This document shows positions 22,502-33,453 of a stretch of 64,000 nt of DNA, piece by piece; position 1 is the first letter of the stretch; each line of letters opens with the position of its first letter. The notes below the pieces were generated by a model. That model was given only the letters and a program-made list of their open reading frames with translations, did not search any database and was not told the origin of the DNA. The stretch is taken from positions 1-64,000 of the forward strand of contig VWND01000017.1 of NCBI GenBank assembly GCA_009599575.1, read 5' to 3'. Source of the stretch: Blumeriella jaapii (taxonomy: Eukaryota; Ascomycota; Leotiomycetes; Helotiales; Drepanopezizaceae). The translations under genes and the position numbers were made by a program.

Positions 22502-25020
22502 CGAATAAAAAATATTAATTTTCGGGCCGAAAAAGCATTCGCGTTATTATTTCGGCTGATATTGCGAATAGATTTAACCGAAAACGATCGAAACGAGCCG
22601 ATTAACAACGAAAATAAACTTTTAATCGATAATTACAAAATCGAAAACTTTTATTTAATCGCATATTATTTAACTATTTTATTTAAATTATTTAGCGTAT
22701 TAAATTATTAATTTAAATTATTTAAAAACTAAGCTTTCGATTATATTTTAGCCGATAAAAAATTATATAAAATAAAAAACAATATATATTAAAAACGCTT
22801 AATAATAAATAATAAAACTAATAAGTTTTAAATTATAAAAAAAGCTTACGAAAAAGTGTTTTATAAAAAAACTAAAGCCATTTATCACCGAATCAAAAAC
22901 GACTTTTAATAAAAAAAATATTTCGAAAATTATAAAACTTTCGTTAAAAATTGCATTTTTTGCTAAAAACGAAAGCTTAATCGAAAAAAAAACTTATTAT
23001 ATTCGACGTGGTTTTTTAAAATTTAAAAAAAAGTTAATTTCGACGTTATACGCGTATCGATTATCGACCGCGGATATATAAGTTTTGTATTCGCTATCGA
23101 CGACTTTTTTAAATAATTTAAAAAGCGATTTTTTGTTACGATCCTGGCCGGTGGTAAATCGCCAGTGGTAATTGCTAGTAGTAATTTGCCAGTAGTAATT
23201 GCCAGTGGTGGGATTAAGGTTTGCGCACGGACCCCACCAACCTGTATTTAATAGTTTAAAGCTCCCGGTTATTTTAAAACTTTTTATCTTAGTATTCAAC
23301 GTATACGCGTATCTTTCGGCCTATATTATTATGATTATTTTTAAGTCAGCTGTTATATAATACTAAGGTTAAACACACATATTCCGCTGGGAAGCTTTGT
23401 ATCTAGCTGAAAAGCTTTGTATTTACGGTTAAAAACTCGATTTGCTTTTGCAACTCGTATTTTTTTTACGCTATTCGTACCGACGATATATTCGTCGGTG
23501 CCTCGATTAATATTCTTTTCCATTAATCTTGTTTCCAAAAAAAGCTGGAGCCCGTCCTTTATTTCGACCTGCCTTTGCAATTCGAAACCTTTTTTTTTTC
23601 AACGATTCGACCTTTTCGCTAAGCTTATCGATTTATTAAAGCTTGCATCTGATTATATATAATAATTGGGAACTTACGTCTGCCTACGCAATAAAATAGC
23701 TGGCAATTTACTTTTGCTTATGCAAATAATAGCTAGCAACCTATTTCTGCTTATACGACAAAACGGCTAGCAATCTACGTTTATTTATGCGATAAAATAG
23801 CTGGCAATTTACGTTTGCTTAATAGGTTGAAAATATAAAAGAAAATACGGGTTAGGTTCTACGGCTTTAAATCTAAAGACCAGTTCTTCGAAAGGGAAGG
23901 GTAATATTACGATCCTGGCCGGTGGTAAATCGCCAATAGTAATTGCTAGTAGTAATTTGCCAATAATAATTGCCAATAGTAGGATTAAGATTGCGCACGG
24001 ATCCCACCAATCTGTATTTAATAGTTTAAAGCTTCCGGTTACCTTAGAGCTTTTCATCTTAGTATTCAACGTACACGCGTACCTTTCGGCCCATATCATC
24101 ATGATCACCCTTAAGTCAGCTGTCACATTTTTCCGAAACGTTATTTTCGAAATTATAACGACTTTTTTTTAAAAAAACGTTATATATCGATACGATTTGT
24201 TTAGCAAATTAAACGTCGATAATAAATTCGAAAACAAAAGCGTTATCGAAACTTTTATTAAAAAATACGGTATTCAGCGTATTTAAATTTTAATTTATAA
24301 TTCGAAAAATAACGAATTCGTTAAATGAAGCTATAAAAATATTTTCGACGGCTTTTTAAAAGCTATTCGAAAAAATTATAAACGTTGGTCGCGGAAATTC
24401 TCGGAAATGTTTTTTATTATACGCATATACATATACGCTTTTATTAAAATGATTTTATTTTTTATTTAATACGGCAAAAACGCTCGACTGCTTTTGGGAA
24501 ACAAAATGGCTTGTATAAAGGTTTTATAACGTAATTAAAATAAAAACGAAAGCAGATTTATTAGCAATAAAATTTAAGTAATTAAATTATCGCGATATAA
24601 ATATAAAAAAAATAATTTTTTAAAAAAAAATATAAAAAAATAGTTAAAAAAGTTTGAAATAAAATTAAAGTTTCAAAAAAAACGCTAATTAAAAAAAAAG
24701 ATTTGGTTTTAATTTACGACGTTTAGCGCGCTATTAACAAATCGGCCGATATTAAGCTTAATTATAAATGGCTCGGATTTTACGAAATATACGAGGCCGA
24801 ATTAAATAAAAGTTATTATAAACTTACGGAATTCGATAAAACAAAACTGAAAAAAACGTTTGCCGCTAACCGGTTGAAACGATTTTACAAAAAGAACTAA
24901 TAAATCTACTTTTTAAATTTTAATTTAAATAACGACTTCGATTTCAGCGATTTCGACGACGATTCCGATTAAAACGATTATACTTTTGAAAAAAAAAAAC
25001 TTTTTGAAAAAGTTTAAAAA
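22502..25020 (+). pseudogene. pol: Integrase of G1-A, split by the TRIM
   Basis: Continuation of G1-A pol after G2. It holds the second tandem linker repeat, the integrase zinc domain (His retained near 22880, then Cys-X2-Cys near 22955-22970), and the catalytic core. The core is interrupted at 23134-24127. It resumes with the C-terminal module (KWLGFYEIYEAEL near 24770), KLTEFDKTKLKKTFAANRLK, and an acidic Asp/Ser tail ending near 25015. It aligns with G1-D 45100-46604. Many TAA/TAG codons. Confidence 0.83.
23134..24127 (+). mobile_element. TRIM-like LTR element, 994 bp
   Basis: LTRs at 23134-23357 (224 bp) and 23905-24127 (223 bp), flanked by TTTTT (23129-23133 and 24128-24132). The empty site in G1-D reads TTTCT. 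The 3' LTR is preceded by a purine tract (GAAAGGGAAGGG, about 23890-23901), as expected for plus-strand priming. The 547-bp interior has no pol. A minus-strand open stretch (23353-23580) is unassigned and may be chance. The two LTRs differ by transitions only in the stretches compared, showing mutation after insertion. Confidence 0.88.
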
Positions 25021-25734
25021 CAACCGAACGATAATTCCGCCGATGAAAACATAATTTAAATCGTGATTCTACCTATAACCGAAAAAAAAAAAAGCTTATA
25101 AAATTGTTTACTAATTATTTTATTATTTTTATCGTTTATTGTTTTTCTTTTTATTATATACTATTTTATTGTTTTTGTTTTGCTTTGCTTGTATACAATC
25201 TAATCATTCTGTTTTATATATACTATTTATTTTTAAGATTTTTTTTTATATTATTTAAAATATTTACGATACTTTTCTTTGTTTAACTGTACTTTTGTTT
25301 ATCAAAACAAAGGTTTTATATATGTTTAAGCCACATATTTAATATATTTATATTACTCGTATATTTTACGAAAACTATTTTTTATATATTTTATTATTTG
25401 CTGTTTTTTGTATTATTTATTTTTTTCGTTATTTTAAACGGATATTTATTTAAATAATTATAATTTATTAAAAAAATAATATGCGGATTTCCGTAATTTT
25501 TAAATACAAATATTTTACAATCTTCGTACTTTTTTCTAATTATTTTTTAATAAATATAATACATTTTTTAAATTAACAAACTTATCGATATTATATCGTT
25601 TTTTAAGCAAAACGTTATTAAACTTAACAAATTTATTTTAAATTTACTTTGAAACGGAATTATTATACGTAATTTTTTCGAATTTAAGCAAATATATAAT
25701 AACGCTATTTTAAATTAATAAACTGTTTTCGTAA
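25021..25734 (+). other. AT-rich spacer of G1-A between integrase and ORFX
   Basis: About 0.7 kb, strongly T-rich on this strand, aligning with 46605-47331 of G1-D. No conserved coding signal. It could hold a promoter or splice signals for ORFX; nothing specific is visible. Confidence 0.5.
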
Positions 25735-28700
25735 AAATATTTATAAAATAATTTAATATAATAATTAAAAACGTTAACGAATTTTTATTCGATTACGAAA
25801 ATTTTATTAAAACTAAATTCGTTCGCAAAAGCTTTAATTACGATAAGTTTCTGCTAAATTACGATAATGTTTCAAAAGCTTTCGCCGAAGCAAAAAAAGC
25901 TCGAAAAAATAAAAAAAAAATAACAGACCGAGTTTTGCGCTTTTTATTAAATTAACGAAAAAAAAATATTTAAAAATACGTTTTTAGCAAAATCATCGGT
26001 ATTATTTTATTTTAGCATTTCGCTCGCTTTTTCGAAACTATTATTTTTACGAAAAAAAAAGTCTGAATATTAAACGCTTATATTTTTAAAACGCAAGTTT
26101 TGAAAGCTAATAATTTAAAAGCCCGCAGATTTACAGGTTTTTTTATAACCGTTTGCAAATTAATCGACGACGTTATGCAATTATTAAAAAAAGTTTTAAT
26201 CGGCTGCGAAATTTTAAATTTGATTTTTTTTAAAGCAAAAAATTAAACGTCGTTAAATACGGCATTTTTATATTAAAGAAAAAAAACGACGCTATTTCGA
26301 TATTTTAAATCTACGATAACGAAAAAAACGAAAAAGCTAATATTATCTTCGTTTAATTCGAAAAAATATACGCGGTAGCAATTAATATTTTTAAAATAGC
26401 TAAAATAATTCGGCGACTTTTATTTTTAACGATCGAAAACGAATCCGAAAACGAAATTAAAAGCGTAATAGCAAATAATCGATTATTCGAATATAAAAAA
26501 TTTATTATATTTATAAAAACGATTTCGGAAAAAAAAAAAAAACAAAAAACGCAAAAAAACGAGCCGATATTTTCGAAATCTTTTTTATTCGAAAAAAAAA
26601 TTATTCGCGTCGTTAGCAAAAAAAGTATCGCGAATAAAAACAGCCGGAAATCGACGCCGAATTATAACTTTTAAACTAATTAATAAAAAAAGCGACGATT
26701 TTACAAAATTAAATTCAAAAGATTTTAATATTTCGAAAAAAAAAAATTTAAACGATTTTGAATTTGACTTTTCGAAATTAAATACGCAAATATCAAAAAC
26801 GCTTACTGCGTTTAAAAACGTCGTATTATCATCGTTAATATTTTAAATTTTAATAAAAGCATTTAAAATTTCGATTATTATACAATTCGACCGAAAAAGC
26901 TTAAAAAAAATATCGAAATTATCGCAAAAAAAATTATATAAAAAGCACAAAATTAAATTATTTTATTTAAAACTTTCGTTTTCGACGACGTAACAATTCA
27001 GAAGTTTTATTTCGATATTTTTATATAAAAATCAAATAAATCCGTTAATTTTTTTTTTTTGCTTCGAACGAAAATTAAACTAAATTTTTTTCGGAAAATT
27101 ACAAATATAATACGCTAAAGCAAATAAAAAAGACTTTTGAAAACGATAACCCGTTTTTGCTCGAGCTTTTTTTCGCTAAAAAACTCCGATTTTTTAATTT
27201 CGTTTTTACAAATAACGTTAATGCTAAAAAAGACGGTAAATTCTGCTATTTTCATATATATTATTACGCGGCGTATTGCGATTTAATTATAAAATAAATC
27301 GACGTTATCGGCTTCGCTAATCGATTCGCTATTATTAAAAATTCGGATTACGACGTGTTCGAAATTGATTTTAATAATTAATTTATATTCCGACGAAAAA
27401 TTGCGAAAATTATTAAAGCGCATGCTAAAGCTTATTTGAAATACGCAAATTTCAAAGCAGATTTTAAGGTTTTTAACGCGATTATAAAATTCGATTAAAA
27501 CAAAAAAAAAATAAAAGCAACGAATATTTTTAAAAGCCGACTTTTCTGGTTTTTCGACCGAAAATATGCTTTAAAATTTACTTAAATTAAGCTGCGAATT
27601 CGTTAATCACGTAAGGTCGTACAACGGAAAAAACAAATTATTATTATATTTTTAAAAAAAAAAAAGTAATTATATATAAGTATTATTTTCGATTGGTTAA
27701 AACCCAGAAAGCGCTTATAGCTTTTTCGCTATTATGCTTTACAGTTTTATTTAATAAGTTTTTGAAATGCACCCCGGCTTTTATTTCGCTGCTTTTATTA
27801 TTCGGAATCCTAAAGATTACTGCTTCGTAATATATCTTAACGTTCCGATTGCTTTAGGTTTCGCTGGTTCCGACCGCATTACAGTTATAAAATTCGATAT
27901 CGCCGATTTTTAAAAAAAGGAAAAAATCGAAGATTTTACCGACGTTATTTTCGATTATTACGTTTTGCCTGCATTCGCATACAATTCGAAAATAATCGAA
28001 GCTTATTTACAATTATATTACGATATTAAGCTAATTAAAACTATTTAAAAAGATTTAGCTTTTTTATATTTTAGCGCGTTTAAAACAATGGCTTTAGTTA
28101 TTTTATTAAACTACGAAACCGAAAGCTACGAAATAAAAAATAAAATGATTTTTGTCAGCTTTTCGATTAAGCAAAAGATTTTCGTTAAATTCAAAATCCA
28201 AGGAACCGACGGCGCGATGCTAATTTATTCGAATAATTATACGGCGCAAAAGTATAAAAATTATTTCGAAAACGACGCTTCGATAAACAATCTGATACTG
28301 TTTATTTTGCGACGAAAGCAATCACAGCATTTTCGGTAATTTCGATTGCAAACGATTACTTTCGAACTATTTCGTAAAATAATTTTTTTTACAGCTTTCG
28401 GAGCTTTTTCAAAAGTATTCGTCGGTAAACAATCGTAATCCGATTTATTAGTTTTACGCGAAGCAAAAGCGTTTATCGGTTTTAATTACGACGAATTAAT
28501 CGATTACTTTTACGATTTTAATATAAAACTTTTCAACGCTTTTTGCAAAACATAAAACCACGTTTAAAAACTAGAATTTATTATTTACAAAGAAAAATCG
28601 TGAAAAACATTCGTCGCGGCGATACTTAACGATATTATCGATAAAAAAGCTATTAAAACGTTCGTAAATCTAAACGATACTTCGATTAATATTTTATCGA

Positions 28701-28801
28701 ATTATTTTTTAAAAAAGCAAAATGAAAAAAATAATTCAAACGATAAGCGAAACGCTATTTTTTCGCAAAAGCCAATAGTAAAAAAGCTAAAAACGAATTA
28801 A
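25735..28801 (+). pseudogene. ORFX of G1-A (extra ORF after integrase)
   Basis: A decayed long ORF of roughly 1,000 codons with no family I recognise. Recognisable blocks are shared with G1-D and G1-B: one around 26450-26850, one at 28088-28339 (KQKIFVKFKIQGTDGAM, NNYTAQKYKNYFEN), and a C-terminal block to 28801 (GFNYDELIDYFYDFNI, TFVNLNDTSINILSNYFLKK). From 28088 to the end the frame is continuous except for Gln/Trp-type stops, so the frame break in G1-D is a private deletion. No signal peptide or membrane segment is evident, so it does not look like an envelope gene. Confidence 0.65.
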
Positions 28802-28947
28802 AAAACCGAAAAAATATAAAATTAAAAAGTTCGGTTTTTGATTAATTGGTTTTTAAATTATATAAAATAAATTAAATTGCATTTATTAAAATTATGTTTT
28901 TTTTTGGTCGTAATCAAAAACGATTATATATATTATTTAGGACAAAA

Positions 28948-29212
28948 TATAAAACGGTAATATTTTGTATTAATAAAAGTTGATAGTTTTAATTATAGTC
29001 GAAATATAGACTTTTTCGAAATCTTTTGCTATTGATTATTTTCAACAGGTATAAAAGCAAGGTATCTTTTTAGATAGTATTATAAATACGCAGTTTAATT
29101 TATACTTTTTTTTTTTTTTTTTTTTTTTTTCAGTCTTTTCTAGGGATTCCCTGGGCTATCTTACCCACCGATATGTGGCCGTATCAGTCTGGTTTTCCTA
29201 CCTACTTTTACA
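28948..29212 (+). repeat. 3' LTR of G1-A
   Basis: 265 bp. It starts TATAAAACGG (mutated TGTAAAACGG) and ends CTACTTTTACA. It is followed by the AGAC duplication (29213-29216). Confidence 0.92.
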
Positions 29213-29216
29213 AGAC

Positions 29217-30088
29217 CCGTTATTTAAATTTTATTATTTCGACTGAAAGCTTAAAAATAAATTTAAAAAAAGTTTTCGTAGTCGCTTATTAAAAGCCTTT
29301 TACTATTATAAAAAATATATAAAGCTTTTTTGGTTTTTGTAACTTTTACCGACGTTTTATTCGAAATCACGATATAATTGCAAAACCTTTGGTTTATTTA
29401 ATTAAAACTAACGTTTTTTATAATTTTATTTTTGAATATTAAAAAAGTTTCGACCTTTTTATATTAGCTTTTATTATTGCATTAGTTTTATAATATTATA
29501 AGCAAAATCTTTTTTATATATTAAAAGCTAACGTTTCCGACGGCGTAATAGCTTTTGTGTTTTTACAATTTTATAACGACGATTGGCTTCTAATCGCTTA
29601 TTTTAGCAAAACCGTAATTTTCGCAAAATTAAACTACGTCGTATACGATAGAAAAATGCTCGAAATCGTAAGATTTTTAAGCAATTTTCGTGTTAAACTA
29701 GCTAGCTTAATTTATCAGATTAAAATTATTATTAATTATAAAATTTTAAAATACTTTATGATTTTTAAATTTTTAAACGTTCGATAAGCACGTTAGGCCG
29801 AGCTTCTCGCCGATTACAACTTTTTTATTACGTATAAACTAAATAAACATAATTTTTTGGCTGACGTATTAATACGTCGTACGAGCGAATTCGACCGCCA
29901 AAACTTTTTAAACGCATTTAGCGTTTGCAAACCTTTTTTCGAGCCGATTAAATCGATTACCGCTTTTTAATTAAAAAACTTCGATTTTCTACGGTTTTCG
30001 AAACAACTGTTTTTATCGTTGAAATAACTGATTTTTTTTTCGTATTTCGTATCGTTAATTAAATTTTCTACGCTAATCGCATAATTAA
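29217..30088 (+). pseudogene. pol: RNase H fragment of G3 copy 1
   Basis: RNase H of the older gypsy element, continuing from 7243. The open stretch 29557-29787 shows DDWLLIAYFSKT, KLNYVVYDRKMLEIV and the end of the domain. Downstream ADYNFFITYK and LADV match the RNase H tail of gypsy elements. It is cut at 30088 by SAT-TIR copy 4 (TA 30089-30090 and 33626-33627). It continues at 33628. Confidence 0.87.
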
Positions 30089-30109
30089 TACCGTACGGCT
30101 TATCTAGGG

Positions 30110-30470
30110 TCGGATCACAACCGATTATATCCGGTTGCAAAACCGGGTATACACCGATTATAATCGGTTTTTAAAACCGGGTATACACCGATTGTAATCG
30201 ATTTCAAAACCGATTATACACCGATTATAATCGATTATATACCGATTATAACCGGTTTTAATTCGATTATAATCGGTGTATAATCGGTTTTAAAACCGAG
30301 TATAATCGGTTGCTAATCGGTGTTAATACCGAAGTGGCGCGGTTTACTTTTACATCGATATGACGATTTAACACCGAGTATAATCGTATTACCGAATATA
30401 ATCGGTATTAATACCGATTATACTCGATGTTAACACCGATTATACTCGGTGTTAACACCGTTACAAATCT
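30110..30470. repeat. Subterminal palindrome array of SAT-TIR copy 4
   Basis: ACCGATTATAATCGGT-type palindromes and ACCGGGTATAC variants adjacent to the CCGTACGG end, as in the other three copies. Confidence 0.88.
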
Positions 30471-30692
30471 ATATAATTAAATTAAATGGCTCCGGTGATT
30501 ATGTCCCAAAAACAATGGGTCGTGCACGGACCACCCTACGTCATCCTACGTCATCACTACCCACCCCCTACCATCCCCCTGCCACCCCCCTGCCACCCCC
30601 TCAGCCACCCACCCCAGCCACACCCTCGCACCTCGCACTTCCTAATTTACAACACCACCACCACCACCACCACTACCACTACTACCACCAAA

Positions 30693-30794
30693 TTGGGGGG
30701 CCAGCCCCCTAAACCCCCCGTTTTGCAACAAAGCTGTATAAATTTGGGGGGCCAGCCCCCCAAACCCCCCGTTTTGCAACAACACCATTGTTAT
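30693..30794. repeat. 51-bp tandem duplication with GC hairpins in hAT-NA
   Basis: Two units 51 bp apart. Each contains the near-perfect inverted repeat TTGGGGGGC-CA-GCCCCCCAA (30693-30712, with one mismatch, and 30744-30763), followed by ACCCCCCGTTTTGCAACA. Confidence 0.85.
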
Positions 30795-30813
30795 TAATAT
30801 TATAATCAACCAT

Positions 30814-30942
30814 TCGAGCTGCGCGCCTATTTGCGGCCACGATCGTCGGCAGACTTGCGTCTGCGACCCCAAGGAATACTGTCGTACAGAAACACATTGG
30901 ATATCATCGGGAAGGACGCAAGGGTTGGCTGCCGTATCGAAT
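30814..30942 (+). repeat. 129-bp direct repeat in hAT-NA, left copy
   Basis: Aligns with 31236-31364 at a constant offset of 422 bp, with few differences. A shorter diverged third copy of its middle (AAAGGAATACTGTCGTATAG) lies at 31104-31143. Confidence 0.88.
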
Positions 30943-31235
30943 ATCGAATATAATATAAATAACCTTGAGAAAACAGGTCCCGAGCCTTCCGTTCGCAATA
31001 ACAATACTAAATACTAGTTTCGGAAGCAGTAACATTGAATTTAATACTTCTTATACGCTACGAACGTAGGCAGATCTTTTAATAATGGTTTTCCTGCGAT
31101 TTCAAAGGAATACTGTCGTATAGCAACATAGTGAATATCATCGTAGCGCAAAAGCGAGCTTTCAAATTCAAGCATTGAATGTTCCACTAGTATTATAGCA
31201 GCTATCGCATAGGAGCCGATATCAATTGCAATCAC

Positions 31236-31364
31236 TCGAGCTGCGCACCTGCTTGCGGCCACGATCGTCGGCAGACTTGCGTCTGCGACCCCAGGGAATA
31301 CTGTCGTACAGAAACACACTGGATATCATCGGGAAGGACGCAAAGATTGGCTGCCGTATCGAAC
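31236..31364 (+). repeat. 129-bp direct repeat in hAT-NA, right copy
   Basis: Partner of 30814-30942. It is followed by a 35-bp tandem duplication at 31385-31454 (ACGTGCGAATCGTCGG at each start). Confidence 0.88.
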
Positions 31365-31812
31365 GTTGAAAATAACACCGGCGTACGTGCGAATCGTCGG
31401 AATATAATCGCGACGCGTAACGTGCGAATCGTCGGAATATAATCGCGACGCGTATTCTATTAAACGTAGTTAGCAAATAAACTTTTAAAAGAATAAAAGG
31501 GGGGGGGGTTAAAAACGTGGTGATGATGAAAAGAAGAATGGTTGTAAATAAGAAAAAGAAAGTCGCACAAATCAATTGATAAATATTGGAGATCCCCGCC
31601 TTTTTGAATCCCCGCTTTCTTATCTCTTATCGTAAAGTGGTCTGTGCACCCTCCCACGTGCGGCCACGTGGGCCTTCCCGCTGGGTCCACTGTTTTTGGG
31701 ACATAATCACCTTTACCAATTAAATCGATATTTAATATATACCAAACCTTTCGAATTTATATTAAAAATCTTATATTAAATTACATTTATTTAATATTAC
31801 ATTTAATAATAT

Positions 31813-32385
31813 TTTCGCTGCCACCACCTCGCTGCCACTATCTCGCTGCTACCACTTCGCTGCCACTATTTCGCTGCCATCACCTCGCTGCCACCACCTC
31901 GCTGCCACCACTTCGCTGCCACTACCTCGCTGCCACCACCTCGCTGCCACCACCTCGCTGCCACCACCACCTCGCTGCCACCACCTCGCTGCCATCACCT
32001 CGCTGCCACCATTTCGCTGCCACCACCTCGCTGCCACCACCTCGCTGCCATCATCTCGCTGCCACCACCTCGCTGCCACCACCTCGCTGCCACCACCTCG
32101 CTGCCACCACCTCGCTGCCACTATCTCGCTGCCACCACCTCGCTGCCACCACACCACCACCACCACCACCACCCACCACCACCACCATTACCATTACTAC
32201 TACCACCATTACCATTATTACCACCATTACCACCACTACCACTACTACCACCATTACCACCATTACTATCACTACTATCACCACCACCACTACTATTATC
32301 ACTACCATTATTATCACTACCACCATCATCTCGCTGCCACCACCTCGCTGCCACCACCTCGCTGCTATCACCTCGCTGCTACCAT
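31813..32385. repeat. C-rich arm of SAT-TIR copy 4
   Basis: CTCGCTGCCACCAC 14-bp units (31813-32150), then ACC/ATT trinucleotides, then a few more 14-bp units. It is the inverted counterpart of 32481-33345. Confidence 0.92.
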
Positions 32386-32400
32386 TGTAACTACCCACTT

Positions 32401-32440
32401 ATTCGGCTGTTCGGCTATTCGGCTGTTCGGCTGTTCGGCT
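32401..32440 (-). repeat. Central core of SAT-TIR copy 4: five RTTCGGCT units
   Basis: Five perfect 8-bp units, then TTTCGTTATTTTTCTAGCAA and AATAGTATTAGCGAAATAAT. The same sequence follows the core in copy 3. Confidence 0.92.
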
Positions 32441-32480
32441 TTTCGTTATTTTTCTAGCAAAATAGTATTAGCGAAATAAT

Positions 32481-33345
32481 AATAATAGTAGTAGTGGTAG
32501 TGGTGATAATGGTGGTGGTGGTGGTAATGGTGGTAGTAGTGGTAGTGGTGGTAGTGGTGATAGTGGTGGTAATGGTGGTAGTGGTGGTAGTGGTGGTAAT
32601 GGTGGTAGTGGTGGTAGTAGTAGTGGTAATGGTGGTGGTGGTGGTGGTGGTGGCAGCGAGGTGGTGGCAGCGAGGTGGTGGCAGCGAGGTGGTGGCAGCG
32701 AAATGATAGTGGTAGTGATAATAGTGGTGGTGATGGTGGTAGTGGTGGTAGTGGTGATAGTGATGGTAGTGGTGGTAATGGTGGTAGTAGTGGTAGTAGT
32801 GGTAGTGGTGGTAGTGATAGTAATGATGGTAGTGGTGGTAATGGTAGTAGTGATGGTAATGGTGGTAGTAGTAATGGTAGTGGTGGTGGTGGTGGTGGTG
32901 GTGGTGGTGGCAGCGAGGTGGTGGCAGCGAGGTGGTGGCAGCGAAATGGTGGCAGCGAGGTGGTGGCAGCGAGGTGGTGGCAGCGAGGTGGTGGCAGCGA
33001 AGTGGTGGCAGCGAGGTGGTGGCGACAGCGAGGTGATGGCGACGAGGTGGTGGTAGTGTTGGTAATAATGTTGATTGTGGTGTTGATGGTGGCGACAGCG
33101 AGGTGGTGGCGACGAGGTGGTGGCGACGAGGTGGTGGTGGTATTGGTAATAGTATTAATTATGGTGTTGGTGGTGGCGACAGCGAGGTGGTGGCGACGAG
33201 GTGGTGGCGACGAGGTGGTGGTAGTGTTGGTAATAATGTTGATTATGGTGTTGATAGTGGCGACAGCGAGATGGTGGCGACGAGGTGGTGGCGACGAGGT
33301 GGTGGTGGTGTTGGTAATAGTAGTGTTGGTGGTGGTGTTAATAAA
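32481..33345. repeat. G-rich arm of SAT-TIR copy 4
   Basis: RRT trinucleotide arrays, then GCAGCGAGGTGGTG units. From about 33018 there is an 84-bp higher-order repeat (about 3.8 copies) built from GCGACGAGGTGGTG units plus a GTTGGTAATAATGTT-type spacer. Confidence 0.92.
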
Positions 33346-33351
33346 AGCGTT

Positions 33352-33453
33352 GATAAAAGGTAATAACTAATTCGTATAAGATTTGTATTTTTCTCGAAGC
33401 TCGATAAAAAGTAATAACTAATTCGTATAAGATTTGTATTTTTCTCGAAGCTC
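33352..33453 (+). repeat. 51-bp tandem duplication in the right end of SAT-TIR copy 4
   Basis: Two units, 33352-33402 and 33403-33453, containing AATTCGTATAAGATTTGTAT. Copy 3 has only one such unit (about 11815-11850), so this duplication is private to copy 4. Confidence 0.85.

Larger units (their letters stand above)
7244..29212 (+). mobile_element. G1-A: Ty3/gypsy G1 element, complete but triply invaded
   Basis: This is a full-length G1 copy with LTRs at 7244-7509 and 28948-29212 and a 4-bp duplication AGAC on each side. Inside it sit SAT-TIR copy 3 (9737-12023), G2 (15118-22496) and a TRIM (23134-24127). Subtracting these and their duplications leaves 11,297 bp, the same as the uninterrupted G1-D. 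Order: LTR, leader, gag-protease, RT-RNase H, integrase, spacer, ORFX, LTR. It is more heavily mutated than G1-D; its RT box is YVND. It is inserted in the RT of G3 copy 1. Confidence 0.92.
30488..31717. mobile_element. hAT-NA: non-autonomous hAT-like element, 1,230 bp
   Basis: The element is bounded by an exact 8-bp duplication AATTAAAT (30480-30487 and 31718-31725). Its ends share GGTGATTATGTCCCAAAAAC in inverted orientation, starting 6 bp in (outer bases GGCTCC versus GGTAAA). An 8-bp target duplication with short TIRs fits the hAT superfamily. It is much richer in GC than its surroundings and lacks obvious RIP. No transposase: short open frames on both strands carry no domain. It contains several internal duplications described separately. 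It appears to be among the youngest insertions in the window. Confidence 0.82.

Noticed and set aside
25104..25286. Small hydrophobic protein rich in Phe, Tyr, Leu and Ile
   Set aside because: It is translated T-rich spacer, not conserved as a frame in G1-B or consistently in G1-D (46728-46922).
31222..31575. Host gene inside the GC-rich island
   Set aside because: The GC-rich block is exactly bounded by TIRs and an 8-bp duplication, and its open frames overlap internal duplications without any domain.
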